Shown here one piece after another: positions 56,837 to 64,000 of a DNA stretch of 64,000 nucleotides (positions are counted from its first letter, which is position 1; each line of letters starts with the position of its first letter). The position numbers and the translations under genes were made by a program. This DNA is from Citrobacter koseri ATCC BAA-895 (GTDB lineage: Bacteria; Pseudomonadota; Gammaproteobacteria; Enterobacterales; Enterobacteriaceae). A model generated the notes under the pieces. It was not told the origin of the DNA, did not search any database, and worked only from the letters and a program-made list of their open reading frames with translations. Location: the NCBI RefSeq assembly GCF_000018045.1, contig NC_009792.1:3968001-4032000 (forward strand), given 5' to 3'.

Positions 56837-57102
56837 ATACCGAGTATTGAGGTGCGCTTTTGTGCGCGGGCATCTGTCACCAGTACAACCGTGTTATAGT
56901 CAATATTCAGCGTCTGGCTGCTCAGGTCGGTCAGTTCATCCTGAATATGCTCCTGTGAGAATCCCGTTGTCGGGCCATTAAACGATATCAGCGCCATCAC
57001 GAAAATATCATCAAATAACGGCAGGTTACGTTCAACGGGCGATGGTAATTCCTGGCAGGCTTTATCCCAGAATTTTTCGGTACTGGAACGAAGAGTCAGC
57101 AT
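56837..57102 (-). pseudogene. Truncated ORF of unknown family at the IS boundary
   Basis: A leftward frame from ATG 57102 reads about 88 codons (MLTLRSSTEKFWDKACQELP ... VVLVTDARAQKR) and then enters the IS remnant sequence, so its C-terminus is lost. It begins just after the ParB fragment on the same strand, as expected for the next gene of an integrative conjugative element. I do not recognise the family. Confidence 0.5.
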
Positions 57103-57130
57103 TTTTACAGTTTCATTTTTCGAACACCCT

Positions 57131-57352
57131 TTATTGATACTCTGAAAGACGGATATTTCCACCGTTGGCGATAATATAAAACAGCTCTCCCGGACGCTGG
57201 GTGATCTGCGGTGGATGTTCCAGCCCACGATGGCGAATCGACTCTTTAATTTCATCGTAATTCGGATTACAGGTAATACGAGGATTTAAATCAAATGCCC
57301 ACAGTTGATCCAGTGCAACAGGCATGAGTATGCCCTGATCAATGTTCATCAT
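57131..57352 (-). pseudogene. ICE-type ParB N-terminal fragment
   Basis: A 73-aa ORF with a ParB/Srx nuclease-domain start: LDQLWAFDLNPRITCNPNYD, then EIKESIRHRGLEHPPQITQR and IIANGGNIRL. This pattern is typical of the ParB-like protein of PFGI-1/SPI-7-class integrative conjugative elements. The frame ends shortly after the NGGN motif, where several hundred residues should follow. It indicates that an ICE once occupied this site. Confidence 0.78.
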
Positions 57353-57417
57353 TATGATCCTGAATAAGTCAGTGAGTAACAGAAAGACGGTCAGCGACTG
57401 TTTATTTTCGCATTAAT

Positions 57418-57576
57418 CTAATCATCAATCTCCGATTCAAGCCAGACCACACTGGCAGGCCCAATCCTGACGGATTTGAGGAAATGTCCCGTTTTCATGT
57501 AGGCGTAAACCTGAGAACGCTTGAGACCGATTTTATCCAGAACCTGTCGCAATCGCAGGAATCGATGAGAAACCAA
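57418..57576 (-). pseudogene. AlpA-family regulator, probably truncated
   Basis: A leftward frame reads FLRLRQVLDKIGLKRSQVYA then YMKTGHFLKSVRIGPASVVW and LESEIDD before a stop. This is a clear AlpA/MerR-type excisionase-like winged helix (about 52 aa). A TGA lies directly before the first usable codon, TTG 57576, so either TTG is the start or the N-terminus is lost. The C-terminus stops at the usual EIDDW tryptophan position. AlpA proteins activate the integrase or excision of P4-like islands. Confidence 0.75.
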
Positions 57577-57732
57577 TCAAAAATAAACAGAAAATATCAA
57601 ATTAGATCATTTCATTTGATTCATGAATATAAAAACAATTCTCCTAAAATTATCAACAATAGGATATAGTCATAACAACAACCAGAGCTTTATAATTACA
57701 TCCACATCTAACATCCATTTTCAGGAAAATAT

Positions 57733-58494
57733 ATGAAAATCTGTTCAATGATATGTTTATGCGCCGCAATATTTTTATTGAGTGCCTGTATCCACTCCCC
57801 AATTGATGCAAATAAAAAAGCCCTACCCAGAACGGAGAGTGGCATCAGTAAAAATACTCCCAACCAGTTAACAGATAAAGATATCTTCGGCAACGAGACC
57901 ACGCTTGCCGTTTCAGAAGAAGATATCCAGGCCGCACTGGATGATGAGAAATTCAGCGTCCCGCTGAACTCTGCCGTCATTCTGGTCCAGTCTGGCAATC
58001 GTGCACCAGAAATGATCATGCAGCAAGAAATGAATCGCTATTACCGGATATCAACATTTTCAGGTATCCCCGACAGGCAAAAAGCTATTTCCTGTAATAA
58101 GATGAAAAACGAAGAAGGAGAAGCCGTCAACAGCGAAAATATGAATTATATGCAGGCCCTACGTTATATTGCGGCAAAAGGACAACAAAAAGCGATCATT
58201 GTTTACTGGGATACGCTACAACTGGGGAAATATAATACTGCGACAAAAACCACTGTCTGGTCGGATTTCCGAAACGAAACGTTGTCTGATTCAGTCTCGT
58301 TGCGCTACCTGGTGCGTTTCGCCCTCGTGGATGTGGCGACGGGAGAATGGGCAACCTGGTCTCCTGTTAACTACGAAGATAATATTCTCCAGCCACTCAC
58401 CGGAAGAACACCGATCACAGAACAGCAGATCGCTCAGTTAAAGCAAAAAACCTTTGCCACAGTGATTAAAGACCTGGCAAACCGCTATCAGTAA
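57733..58494 (+). CDS. Lipoprotein of unknown function
   Basis: A 253-aa protein with a lipoprotein signal (MKICSMICLCAAIFLLSACI, lipobox LSAC, acylated Cys at 19). The rest is soluble and mixed alpha/beta with no family I recognise (conserved-looking stretches VPLNSAVILVQSGNRAPE, YIAAKGQQKAIIVYWDTLQ, LRYLVRFALVDVATGEW). The gene looks intact and faces its decayed neighbours. Its 3' end overlaps the tail of the AcrVA2-like pseudogene on the other strand by about 29 bases. It could be island cargo, for instance an envelope-protective protein; that is a guess. Confidence 0.75.
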   Translation: MKICSMICLCAAIFLLSACIHSPIDANKKALPRTESGISKNTPNQLTDKDIFGNETTLAVSEEDIQAALDDEKFSVPLNSAVILVQSGNRAPEMIMQQEMNRYYRISTFSGIPDRQKAISCNKMKNEEGEAVNSENMNYMQALRYIAAKGQQKAIIVYWDTLQLGKYNTATKTTVWSDFRNETLSDSVSLRYLVRFALVDVATGEWATWSPVNYEDNILQPLTGRTPITEQQIAQLKQKTFATVIKDLANRYQ

Positions 58495-59484
58495 TTAACA
58501 CCTTCACTTCGCCTGCCGCCAATAATTTGTGGCGGCAAAATTTCCTGTTCTCTGAGCCATCTCTTTTTCCAGACCAGAAGCCATGCCAGCGTCCACTCCG
58601 CAAATGGGCACGAACCTGCCGCCCACTCACAGCACTGACCGCAGCATCATCGAATGCCGCTCCGTATTCTCACCGACAGTCCAGTACCGGGGCCATTCGC
58701 CGGAAAAAGTCTGAATCCCTTTTTAGTTTTCACCAGTTTTGAGCAAGTCGGGTACGTAACAGGTTGACACTCACTGTCAATTTCAGGCTCGCCAGAACAA
58801 ATAAACAGCAAAATTGACAATAATTTGCTGATATAGTCCGACTTTCTTTTTAGATAATCGTTGATGTAACCGGATTTTTTCAGCGATTCAATAACGTCAG
58901 GCGTCATACCGCTACTGCCCTGGCCGTCACTGAACATCTTTTCCTGGAAAGCTTTGATGGAACCGGTTTTAAGGGCAAATAATTCAGTCCGTATACCGTT
59001 CTGCCCGTTCAGAAGCAGATAAAGATTTCTGCCATTCTTAATATCCTGACTGACCATAGATCAGAATCCATACAACGGTTCCCCGTCCATAATCATCCCC
59101 GGTGTTCTGACGTAAATACACCATTCCGGAAGCTGCAAAAACACATCCATCGGCAGCGAGTCAGTGATGGAGGTTTCTGTCAGGGCATTCAGCAGTGCCG
59201 GATGAACAGAGTAAATCCCTTTGCTATATCGCCAGGTACCCAGCACCTGGCGTTTTTGTATATACCGCCACATTTCTCTGGTGAACTGACTACGTTGTTT
59301 ACCCATAAACAACATTGTCCAGTGACTTTCCGGAAAAAAAACACCAGTATGGCCAGTCGGGAATTTCCCGGCCTTTCATTAACCGGACTTTTTCAATTCC
59401 GCTAATAGCTTCCGGATAACGCTTACAAAAAGCGTCAGCGATCCCGACAGGGTTAAACATAAAATTATTCATGGATATTCCCAA
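58466..59484 (-). pseudogene. Broken AcrVA2-like (anti-Cas12a family) gene
   Basis: Pieces in successive frames, read leftward, form one protein of about 330 aa that follows remembered Moraxella AcrVA2 throughout. Fragment 1 (from 59484) ends WPYWCFF, then a frame break in an A8 run at 59334-59341; restoring it gives CFFPESHW (AcrVA2 HAFFPMQN). Fragment 2 has VLGTWRYSKGIYSVHP and VFLQLPEWCIYV (AcrVA2 YGAWRNTLGIYQL, IFLNLPDWCVYV). TGA at 59061 replaces Trp in YGFWSM (AcrVA2 KGFWAI). Fragment 3 has LLSILLFICSGEPEI (AcrVA2 LLPYLLWLCVAEPDI). Two more frame breaks lead to RSGRWHGFW (AcrVA2 RRGHWHGYW). AcrVA2 lowers Cas12a by acting on its nascent translation. This copy is inactive as read. Confidence 0.72.
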
Positions 59485-59492
59485 TACTTACC

Positions 59493-59657
59493 CTACAGAT
59501 CATCATCATTACCAAAAATAAATATTGAGACTATAGCCAAAACAAATGAAACAATTAAAGGCATCGGAAAAAATAATATATCAATATAATCAGGAAAATA
59601 TACCGCAACTACAACTAAAATACCGACAAGAACCCACCCAATGATATTAATAATCAA
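59493..59657 (-). CDS. Tiny membrane protein ORF (54 aa)
   Basis: A leftward frame (LIINIIGWVLVGILVVVAVY, FPDYIDILFFP, ending FGNDDDL) from a possible TTG start at 59657. It is almost wholly hydrophobic, with two predicted membrane segments. Its FPDYIDILFFP core resembles FSDYFDMLFLP in the ORF at about 59951-60115. No known family. It may be a remnant. Confidence 0.4.
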   Translation of the reverse strand: MIINIIGWVLVGILVVVAVYFPDYIDILFFPMPLIVSFVLAIVSIFIFGNDDDL

Positions 59658-59765
59658 GACCTATTTAATTAAATTCCTTACCTTCTTGACTAACCAAAGA
59701 ATTAAATTTTTCATTTATCGCCTCTTGGATAAACCTGATTTTCGGCGGTCGGGAACCCATTTCAT

Positions 59766-59924
59766 TTATCCTGAGTCATGGACACTCCCTGCGTTCTGAC
59801 GAAAACAGATCACTCCTAAAATCGCAAAAAAACCTCCAGAAAGCAAATTACAGACAGGCATATCCAGAGATGCATTTACAAAAAATATCGGTATCCTCAA
59901 CCAGTTAGAATATAAAAAATTCAT
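59766..59924 (-). CDS. Tiny membrane protein ORF (52 aa)
   Basis: ATG 59924 opens MNFLYSNWLRIPIFFVNASL, then DMPVCNLLSGGFFAILGVIC and a polar tail. One or two membrane segments. The spacing and size match the neighbouring tiny ORFs, but the sequence is not clearly the same. No recognised family. Confidence 0.4.
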   Translation of the reverse strand: MNFLYSNWLRIPIFFVNASLDMPVCNLLSGGFFAILGVICFRQNAGSVHDSG

Positions 59925-59950
59925 ATATATCATCCTATTTTCGTTATCAG

Positions 59951-60115
59951 TCTTTAGGCATAAGATAAATGATGGCGCAGATAATTAGCGGCACTCCAAT
60001 CAATATTGGAAGAAATAACATATCAAAATAATCTGAAAAAAACGTCAGTACAATAAACCAAAGACCAATAACAAATATAACTGGTAACACACGGGAGGCA
60101 ACATCTTGAACAATT
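59951..60115 (-). CDS. Tiny membrane protein ORF, related to the one at 59.5 kb
   Basis: A leftward frame reads about QDVASRVLPVIFVIGLWFIV then LTFFSDYFDMLFLPILIGVP and LIICAIIYLMPKD. Its FSDYFDMLFLP core resembles FPDYIDILFFP in the first tiny ORF, suggesting duplicated genes. The start codon is not clear, and the coordinates are approximate at both ends. Confidence 0.38.
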
Positions 60116-60139
60116 GCGCCCCCCGTCGAATAAATTCTT

Positions 60140-61056
60140 TCACTTTATCATCTCCTTGAAAAACCGCACTGCATCTTCTTCAGTCGCAAAGGCATAATCA
60201 CCCTGATATATTGCAGATGGAAGATATTTATCAAAGAGAAAGAAAAACATTTCCAGATTATTGATATACAGTAAATGATAGAGTTTTGGGTTACATAATT
60301 TTAGCCTTTCAATAAGGCCAGTGGCTATCGTAATTCTACCATAGGCAGAAAGAACACCAACGACTCTCCCTCCCCATCCAGTTAATACATCTTTTACGGA
60401 CTTACTCAGGCTTGCCGAACCGGCAATATAGGTCCAGCAGTGTACGCCAGAATTCCTTGTGTAACCATATCTGTAGCCATATGAACAGCCCCCTTCACGG
60501 CCATCTTCTGTAACCTGGCTGTAACAGGATATATGGATTCTCCGATCAGATTCTCAAGAATCTCCTCTTTTTCGTCGAGATCCTGAAGTCGCCGTAAAAC
60601 CTCTTCGATTTTCCCATCATCAAGTTCAAAATTTTGGCACAATGAAGATGAATAATTCTTACAGTCGGCCATATACCAGATTATTTTCGCCAGTATTCTG
60701 AGCTGCATTTTATCATTATATCTTTGAAGAACGTAAACAATACACAAATACAACATATCAAGAATGGCATCAGTACGTTTTATTAACTCGATGATACATA
60801 TTGCCATTCTTTGATCATAATAACGTAGCCCATTACAGGTTTCATTATCTCCCAGAAACAAGCAAACTCCTCTTCCTGCCAGTCGCCCTGCGCCATTACT
60901 CAGTGACGTTAGTGTATCCATAACATTGTCACTGAATCGTTCACTGAAAGCACCCACGACTTTCTCCAGTGACAGGGCCATAGATTGGTTACGTAGTTCC
61001 TGTTGAAGGTATGCTTTTACATACAACGAATTGTTCGTTCTCATCAGATAGCCCAT
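60140..61056 (-). pseudogene. Frameshifted gene of unknown function in the T6SS remnant
   Basis: ATG 61056 opens 216 aa (MGYLMRTNNSLYVKAYLQQE ... GILAYTAGPILPVRQA, stop at 60406). The neighbouring frame continues at once with SASLSKSVKDVLTGWGGRVV, then LKLCNPKLYHLLYINNLEMF and a DYAFATEEDAVRFFKEMIK tail, stopping at 60140. One indel near 60410-60430 would restore a protein of about 304 aa. It is largely helical, with Ala/Gly-rich hydrophobic stretches near the break. Family not recognised. Position next to tagH suggests a T6SS-linked cargo or effector gene. Confidence 0.65.
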
Positions 61057-61948
61057 TTTTCACTCCTGATATGAAATGGTTAAAATACCCGCTCGCTCCA
61101 CAGACTGTATGCACTGGTTCCCGCTGCTTCTCACGTAATACCCGGTCGTACACCTGGGCATAGACTTCGTTAAACAGCATGGCGAAACCCTGCTGCCTGT
61201 CCGACGCCAGTTCAGCGTAATAATGGCGGTACATGCCCCATGCTCCGGCATCATCCAGCTCGCGGCGCAGCTCATGGCTGCGGCGGTACTGAACAAAACG
61301 GCGTAGCAGACTCTGCGGCGAGAAGGCCTCAAGCATCACCCGCAGCGCTTCGGCAATCGCAGCCCGGTTGGCTTCTTCGTGGTGGCGGACGTTTCGCAGG
61401 CTTTCGCGAATGGCGGCAGGTGCCGCCAGATGCACCGGACTTTTACCTTCAGCGAACATCACCTCCAGCACGGCGGCATAGTCCAGATTCAGGCGCAGCG
61501 GGTTATCCTCCAGCGGGCGCAGGTGTTTGTCCGACAGACTGTTCTGGCTGTGCTGCAAATCCAGCAGCCCCTGAATCGCGGCCTGCAGGGCGCGTCCGCT
61601 CTCTTCCAGGAAAGCGTCGGCATCCTGCGAATTGTGCACGCTGAGCGAACTGCCCAGTCCGCGCAGCAGCGGCGTCACCGCCAGATGTTTCTGCGCCGTT
61701 TGCGCCGGAGTGAATTCGTCTTCATCATGCGGATCGGCATAAACCGGCGGCAGATCCATAAACGCCGTGTCGATCCCGCCGTTCGCCCGCAGATCGGAAA
61801 GCGGTACGGTTTGTTGCCCGTTAGCCAGGGATGAGACTGTCAGACTTTCACTTTGTAGTACCTGCAAAGGATCGGAGGAAAAACTGTTCACCACCGTGGA
61901 CGTCAACTGATGACGCTGCTGCATCCCCGGATACAGGAATTCAGCCAT
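60989..61948 (-). pseudogene. tagH: TagH (T6SS FHA protein) fragment lacking its FHA domain
   Basis: A C-terminal portion of the T6SS-associated FHA-domain protein TagH/ImpI/VasC. It has a family-typical helical core (HLAVTPLLRGLG, LQAAIQGLLDLQ, AIAEALRVMLEAFSPQSLL) and the ending SDRQQGFAMLFNEVYAQVYD. The N-terminal FHA domain is absent; the frame begins at the junction with a truncated hcp on the other strand. The last residues (after about REKQREPV) overlap the next gene and may not be native. Confidence 0.82.
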
Positions 61949-61950
61949 AA
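61910..61950. other. Deletion junction tagH / hcp
   Basis: Over about 40 bases the sequence changes from leftward tagH coding to rightward hcp coding, with both genes lacking their N-terminal parts. The simplest reading is a deletion that removed the T6SS core between them. Confidence 0.7.
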
Positions 61951-62329
61951 CGTTACCGTCCCGACCGATCCACAATCAGGTCAACCAAGCGGCCAGCGTT
62001 CTCATAAGCCGTTTATCTTCACCGTTGCGCTGAACAAAGCGGTTCCACTGCTGTACAACGCACTGGCTTCCGGTGAAATGCTGCCGACGACAGAACTACA
62101 CTGGTATCGCACTTCTGTGGAAGGTAAACAGGAGCACTTCTTCACCACCCGTCTGACCGACTCCACCATTGTCGATATCGACTGCACTATGCCGCACTGC
62201 CAGGACGACACCAAACGTGAGTTCACGCAACTGGTTAAAGTTTCTCTGGCTTACCGCAAAATTGAGTGGGAACACGTTTCTGCCGGTACTTCAGGCGCTG
62301 ATGACTGGCGTGCGCCGCTGGAAGCTTAA
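61935..62329 (+). pseudogene. hcp: Hcp (TssD) lacking its N-terminus
   Basis: Hcp forms the hexameric T6SS tube. About 129 C-terminal residues are preserved: FSHNVTVPTDPQSGQPSGQR, then ALNKAVPLLYNALASGEMLP, VEGKQEHFFTTRLTDSTIV and SLAYRKIEWEHVSAGTSGAD. Hcp proteins are about 160-170 aa, so some 35-40 N-terminal residues are missing, and upstream sequence belongs to the antisense tagH fragment. An ATG at 61910 gives a chimeric 139-aa frame of doubtful function. Confidence 0.85.
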
Positions 62330-62535
62330 GTCTTAACCTACAGCACTCTTGCTAAAGGCAGAGTGCTGTTTCGATTTCGTCCAAATATAAAAAACAGTGT
62401 CGGTACAAAATTACCTTTTGCAAACGAGAGATGGCGGATGCCGGAGACTTCGGCGGTAGCGTGCAAAAAAACAAGCGTAACGTTGTACGGTCATTGCAAC
62501 TAATTCAGTTAGTGAATTGATAATGTGAGGGCAAG

Positions 62536-63501
62536 GTGTCTCATTTATTTTATCCTGAAGGTAATGATTTACCTGGCTATGAGTGGTCACGCCTACTGGG
62601 TCAAACTCAGGGAACGGATTTTAATTTCGCCGCACTGGCTGATGCTCTTGATTGTCAGCGTGATTTTTATGGTGCAGGTATTATATACAATGACGGTTAT
62701 CGCTCATTTTTAGTTCGCCCCTCAAAACGTTCCCCCACTCCGGGCCTGAATCAAATAACCCATGTCATTGTGACTCAAACCACGCAATTATCTCGTGAAG
62801 GGATGGAGAAAAGTGTCAAAGAAGCCGTAAAAGATCCATCAATTGGAATAGAAATTGCGTCAACGGCACTATCCTGCGGAGCCTGTATACTCACGGCTGT
62901 TGCATGTGCTGCGTCTATGACCGCCGTACCGCTTACTGGCGGTATGAGTACACCTCTGGCAGTATTCGCGACTGCCGGAACGATTGCTACAGCAGTACAG
63001 TGTGCTAATGGCCTATGGCGTTTGTATGATATAGGACTTAACGATGCCCAAAATGTTGACTGGATTGATCAGCAGGGATGGTACACGGCCACCTCCACTG
63101 CACTTGATTTAATTTCACTGGTCTCGCTTGCCGGTCCACTAAAAGAAGTGATCATGACATACAAGGTGATGAAATCGACCTCTTCAATGAAAGTGATCGA
63201 CTGGTTAAAACGTTACCCCAGAATGGAGCGAGTTCGTCTGACTGAAGCTATCATAAAACAACTTAACCCAGGGATATCTAACAAAACGATGAAAGCGATG
63301 ATCCGCGCAGGAAAATATCCCAGACGATATCCTACAGAAGGACTTCACAGAGAGTTAATAAAACAACTCATCAGCGCGATGACCAGCACAATGGCGGTTT
63401 CTGGAAGTGCGGTCAGTGGTGTTATACATTCACCGGAAAGTATCAGCACCTCCGGTGAATATGTTTTTGGGTTATTACAGTCTGTGGACACTATTAATTA
63501 A
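62536..63501 (+). CDS. Candidate membrane-acting T6SS effector
   Basis: A 321-aa protein with GTG start (GAGG upstream), 206 bases after hcp on the same strand. An N-terminal soluble region (about 1-100; GYEWSRLLGQTQGTDF, DCQRDFYGAGIIY) is followed by a long Ala/Gly/Thr-rich hydrophobic domain (about 102-160, two helices), then a mixed region with WYTATSTALDLISLVSLAGP and a basic segment (MKVIDWLKRYPRMERV). I recall similar uncharacterised proteins beside hcp/vgrG genes in enterics but know no assigned activity. The next gene starts directly after its stop and encodes a multi-pass membrane protein. This arrangement fits a pore-forming effector plus immunity. Functional call is inference. Confidence 0.65.
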   Translation: MSHLFYPEGNDLPGYEWSRLLGQTQGTDFNFAALADALDCQRDFYGAGIIYNDGYRSFLVRPSKRSPTPGLNQITHVIVTQTTQLSREGMEKSVKEAVKDPSIGIEIASTALSCGACILTAVACAASMTAVPLTGGMSTPLAVFATAGTIATAVQCANGLWRLYDIGLNDAQNVDWIDQQGWYTATSTALDLISLVSLAGPLKEVIMTYKVMKSTSSMKVIDWLKRYPRMERVRLTEAIIKQLNPGISNKTMKAMIRAGKYPRRYPTEGLHRELIKQLISAMTSTMAVSGSAVSGVIHSPESISTSGEYVFGLLQSVDTIN

Positions 63502-64000
63502 ATGAATATAACGAGAGTATTATTGGGTGCACAGTTCCTGCGATTAATTCATGAAGGAAAACAAACTGACTGCTTGATCAAAAATGGAGGGGCGGCTTTA
63601 CTCAAACAATCTACCCCGGAGCAGGAAAATGCACTCAATCTTCAATGGTTCAGACTTTCAAGCCCCAACCCTATTTCAATTGGGGTTATAGTTATGTTAT
63701 TAGTAGCCTCCATCGCATGGGAATGGACGCCTATAATATATTTCTTCAACCTTCCTGTTGATACAAGCACGATATTATGTCTATCTATTATGCCTATTGC
63801 TGGTGTATACTCCGCTTTTATACCCTATGGATTAGGACGAGGTTATACCAGTGGATTAACCCTCATACGCTATTTTTATTTTTTTAATATATTATTAACA
63901 TCAATCACCTTTATCCTAACACTCGTACAACCAGTAGAGTTTTATGAATTTATGAGGAAATTGAGTTTCTTCTCATTACAATTACTGATCCTTTATTTGT
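63502..64000 (+). CDS. Multi-pass membrane protein, candidate immunity (partial)
   Basis: ATG 63502 follows the upstream TAA without a gap. The frame is open to the window end (166 codons). At least four hydrophobic segments are visible (ISIGVIVMLLVASIAWEW, ILCLSIMPIAGVYSAFI, FNILLTSITFILTLV, FFSLQLLILYL) after a soluble N-terminus of about 50 residues. Membrane immunity proteins typically protect against pore-forming toxins. The C-terminus lies outside the window. Confidence 0.6.
   Translation, partial: MNITRVLLGAQFLRLIHEGKQTDCLIKNGGAALLKQSTPEQENALNLQWFRLSSPNPISIGVIVMLLVASIAWEWTPIIYFFNLPVDTSTILCLSIMPIAGVYSAFIPYGLGRGYTSGLTLIRYFYFFNILLTSITFILTLVQPVEFYEFMRKLSFFSLQLLILYL

Noticed and set aside
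57484..57669. Rightward 61-codon ORF upstream of the lipoprotein
   Set aside because: It lies antisense to the AlpA winged-helix reading, which has clear family motifs, and shows no features of its own.
55600..64000. Assignment of the island to SPI-8, SPI-13, SPI-19, SPI-20 or SPI-22
   Set aside because: Several Salmonella islands use pheV or carry T6SS genes, but I cannot match gene content to one of them from memory with confidence.
1..64000. CRISPR arrays, rRNA genes, prophage structural genes
   Set aside because: No regularly spaced direct repeats, rRNA or phage head/tail genes were seen; the recurring palindromes are REP elements.

Overview
The window is chromosomal DNA from an enteric bacterium of the Salmonella/Citrobacter/Escherichia group. 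Most proteins are close to Escherichia coli K-12 ones, the gene order argP-yggE-argO-mscS-fbaA-pgk-epd-tktA-speB-speA-metK-galP-endA-gshB-hemW-ansB-mutY-nupG-speC-pheV is the enterobacterial one, and the spacers carry typical REP palindromes. No yggM lies between hemW and ansB, and an energy-coupling-factor transporter operon follows epd. With a degraded type VI secretion island at pheV, I favour Salmonella, possibly not a common serovar. That is inference from remembered synteny, not a database result.

Backbone, 1-55.6 kb. Arginine export control (argP, argO) and mscS come first. An accessory catabolic cluster follows (3.8-11.0 kb): an AllS-like regulator, AllH/AllG/AllF-like subunits of an oxamate carbamoyltransferase, an MFS permease and a divergent carbamate kinase. 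Together they could phosphorolyse a carbamoyl compound and make ATP. The fbaA-pgk-epd block is followed by a PPC-domain protein with a four-part ECF transporter (15-18 kb), then yggC-yggD-yggF-yggP-cmtA-cmtB, a polyol/sugar-phosphate PTS cluster, and tktA. loiP carries a single-base frameshift. Behind it lie a GC-rich block of serial hairpins resembling a plasmid leader single-strand promoter and an OprD-type porin, both placed between loiP and speB.

From speB to speC (29-54 kb) the order is standard: polyamine synthesis (speB, speA, yqgB, speC), metK, galP with recognisable GalR and CRP sites, sprT, endA-rsmE-gshB-yqgE-ruvX, yggR, yggS-yggT-yggU-rdgB-hemW, ansB, yggN, trmB-yggL, mutY-yggX-mltC and nupG.

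Accessory island, 55.6-64 kb. Downstream of tRNA-Phe (pheV) lies a decayed integrative element. It holds a truncated P4-type integrase, an IS3-family remnant, fragments of an ICE-type ParB and an AlpA regulator, a lipoprotein gene, and a multiply broken homologue of the anti-CRISPR AcrVA2. Three very small membrane-protein ORFs and a frameshifted gene of unknown function follow. The island ends in type VI secretion remnants: a truncated tagH meets a truncated hcp at a deletion junction. Beyond hcp is an intact-looking pair, a protein with a long Ala/Gly-rich hydrophobic domain and an immediately adjacent multi-pass membrane protein that runs off the window. I read this as a candidate membrane-acting T6SS effector with its immunity protein.
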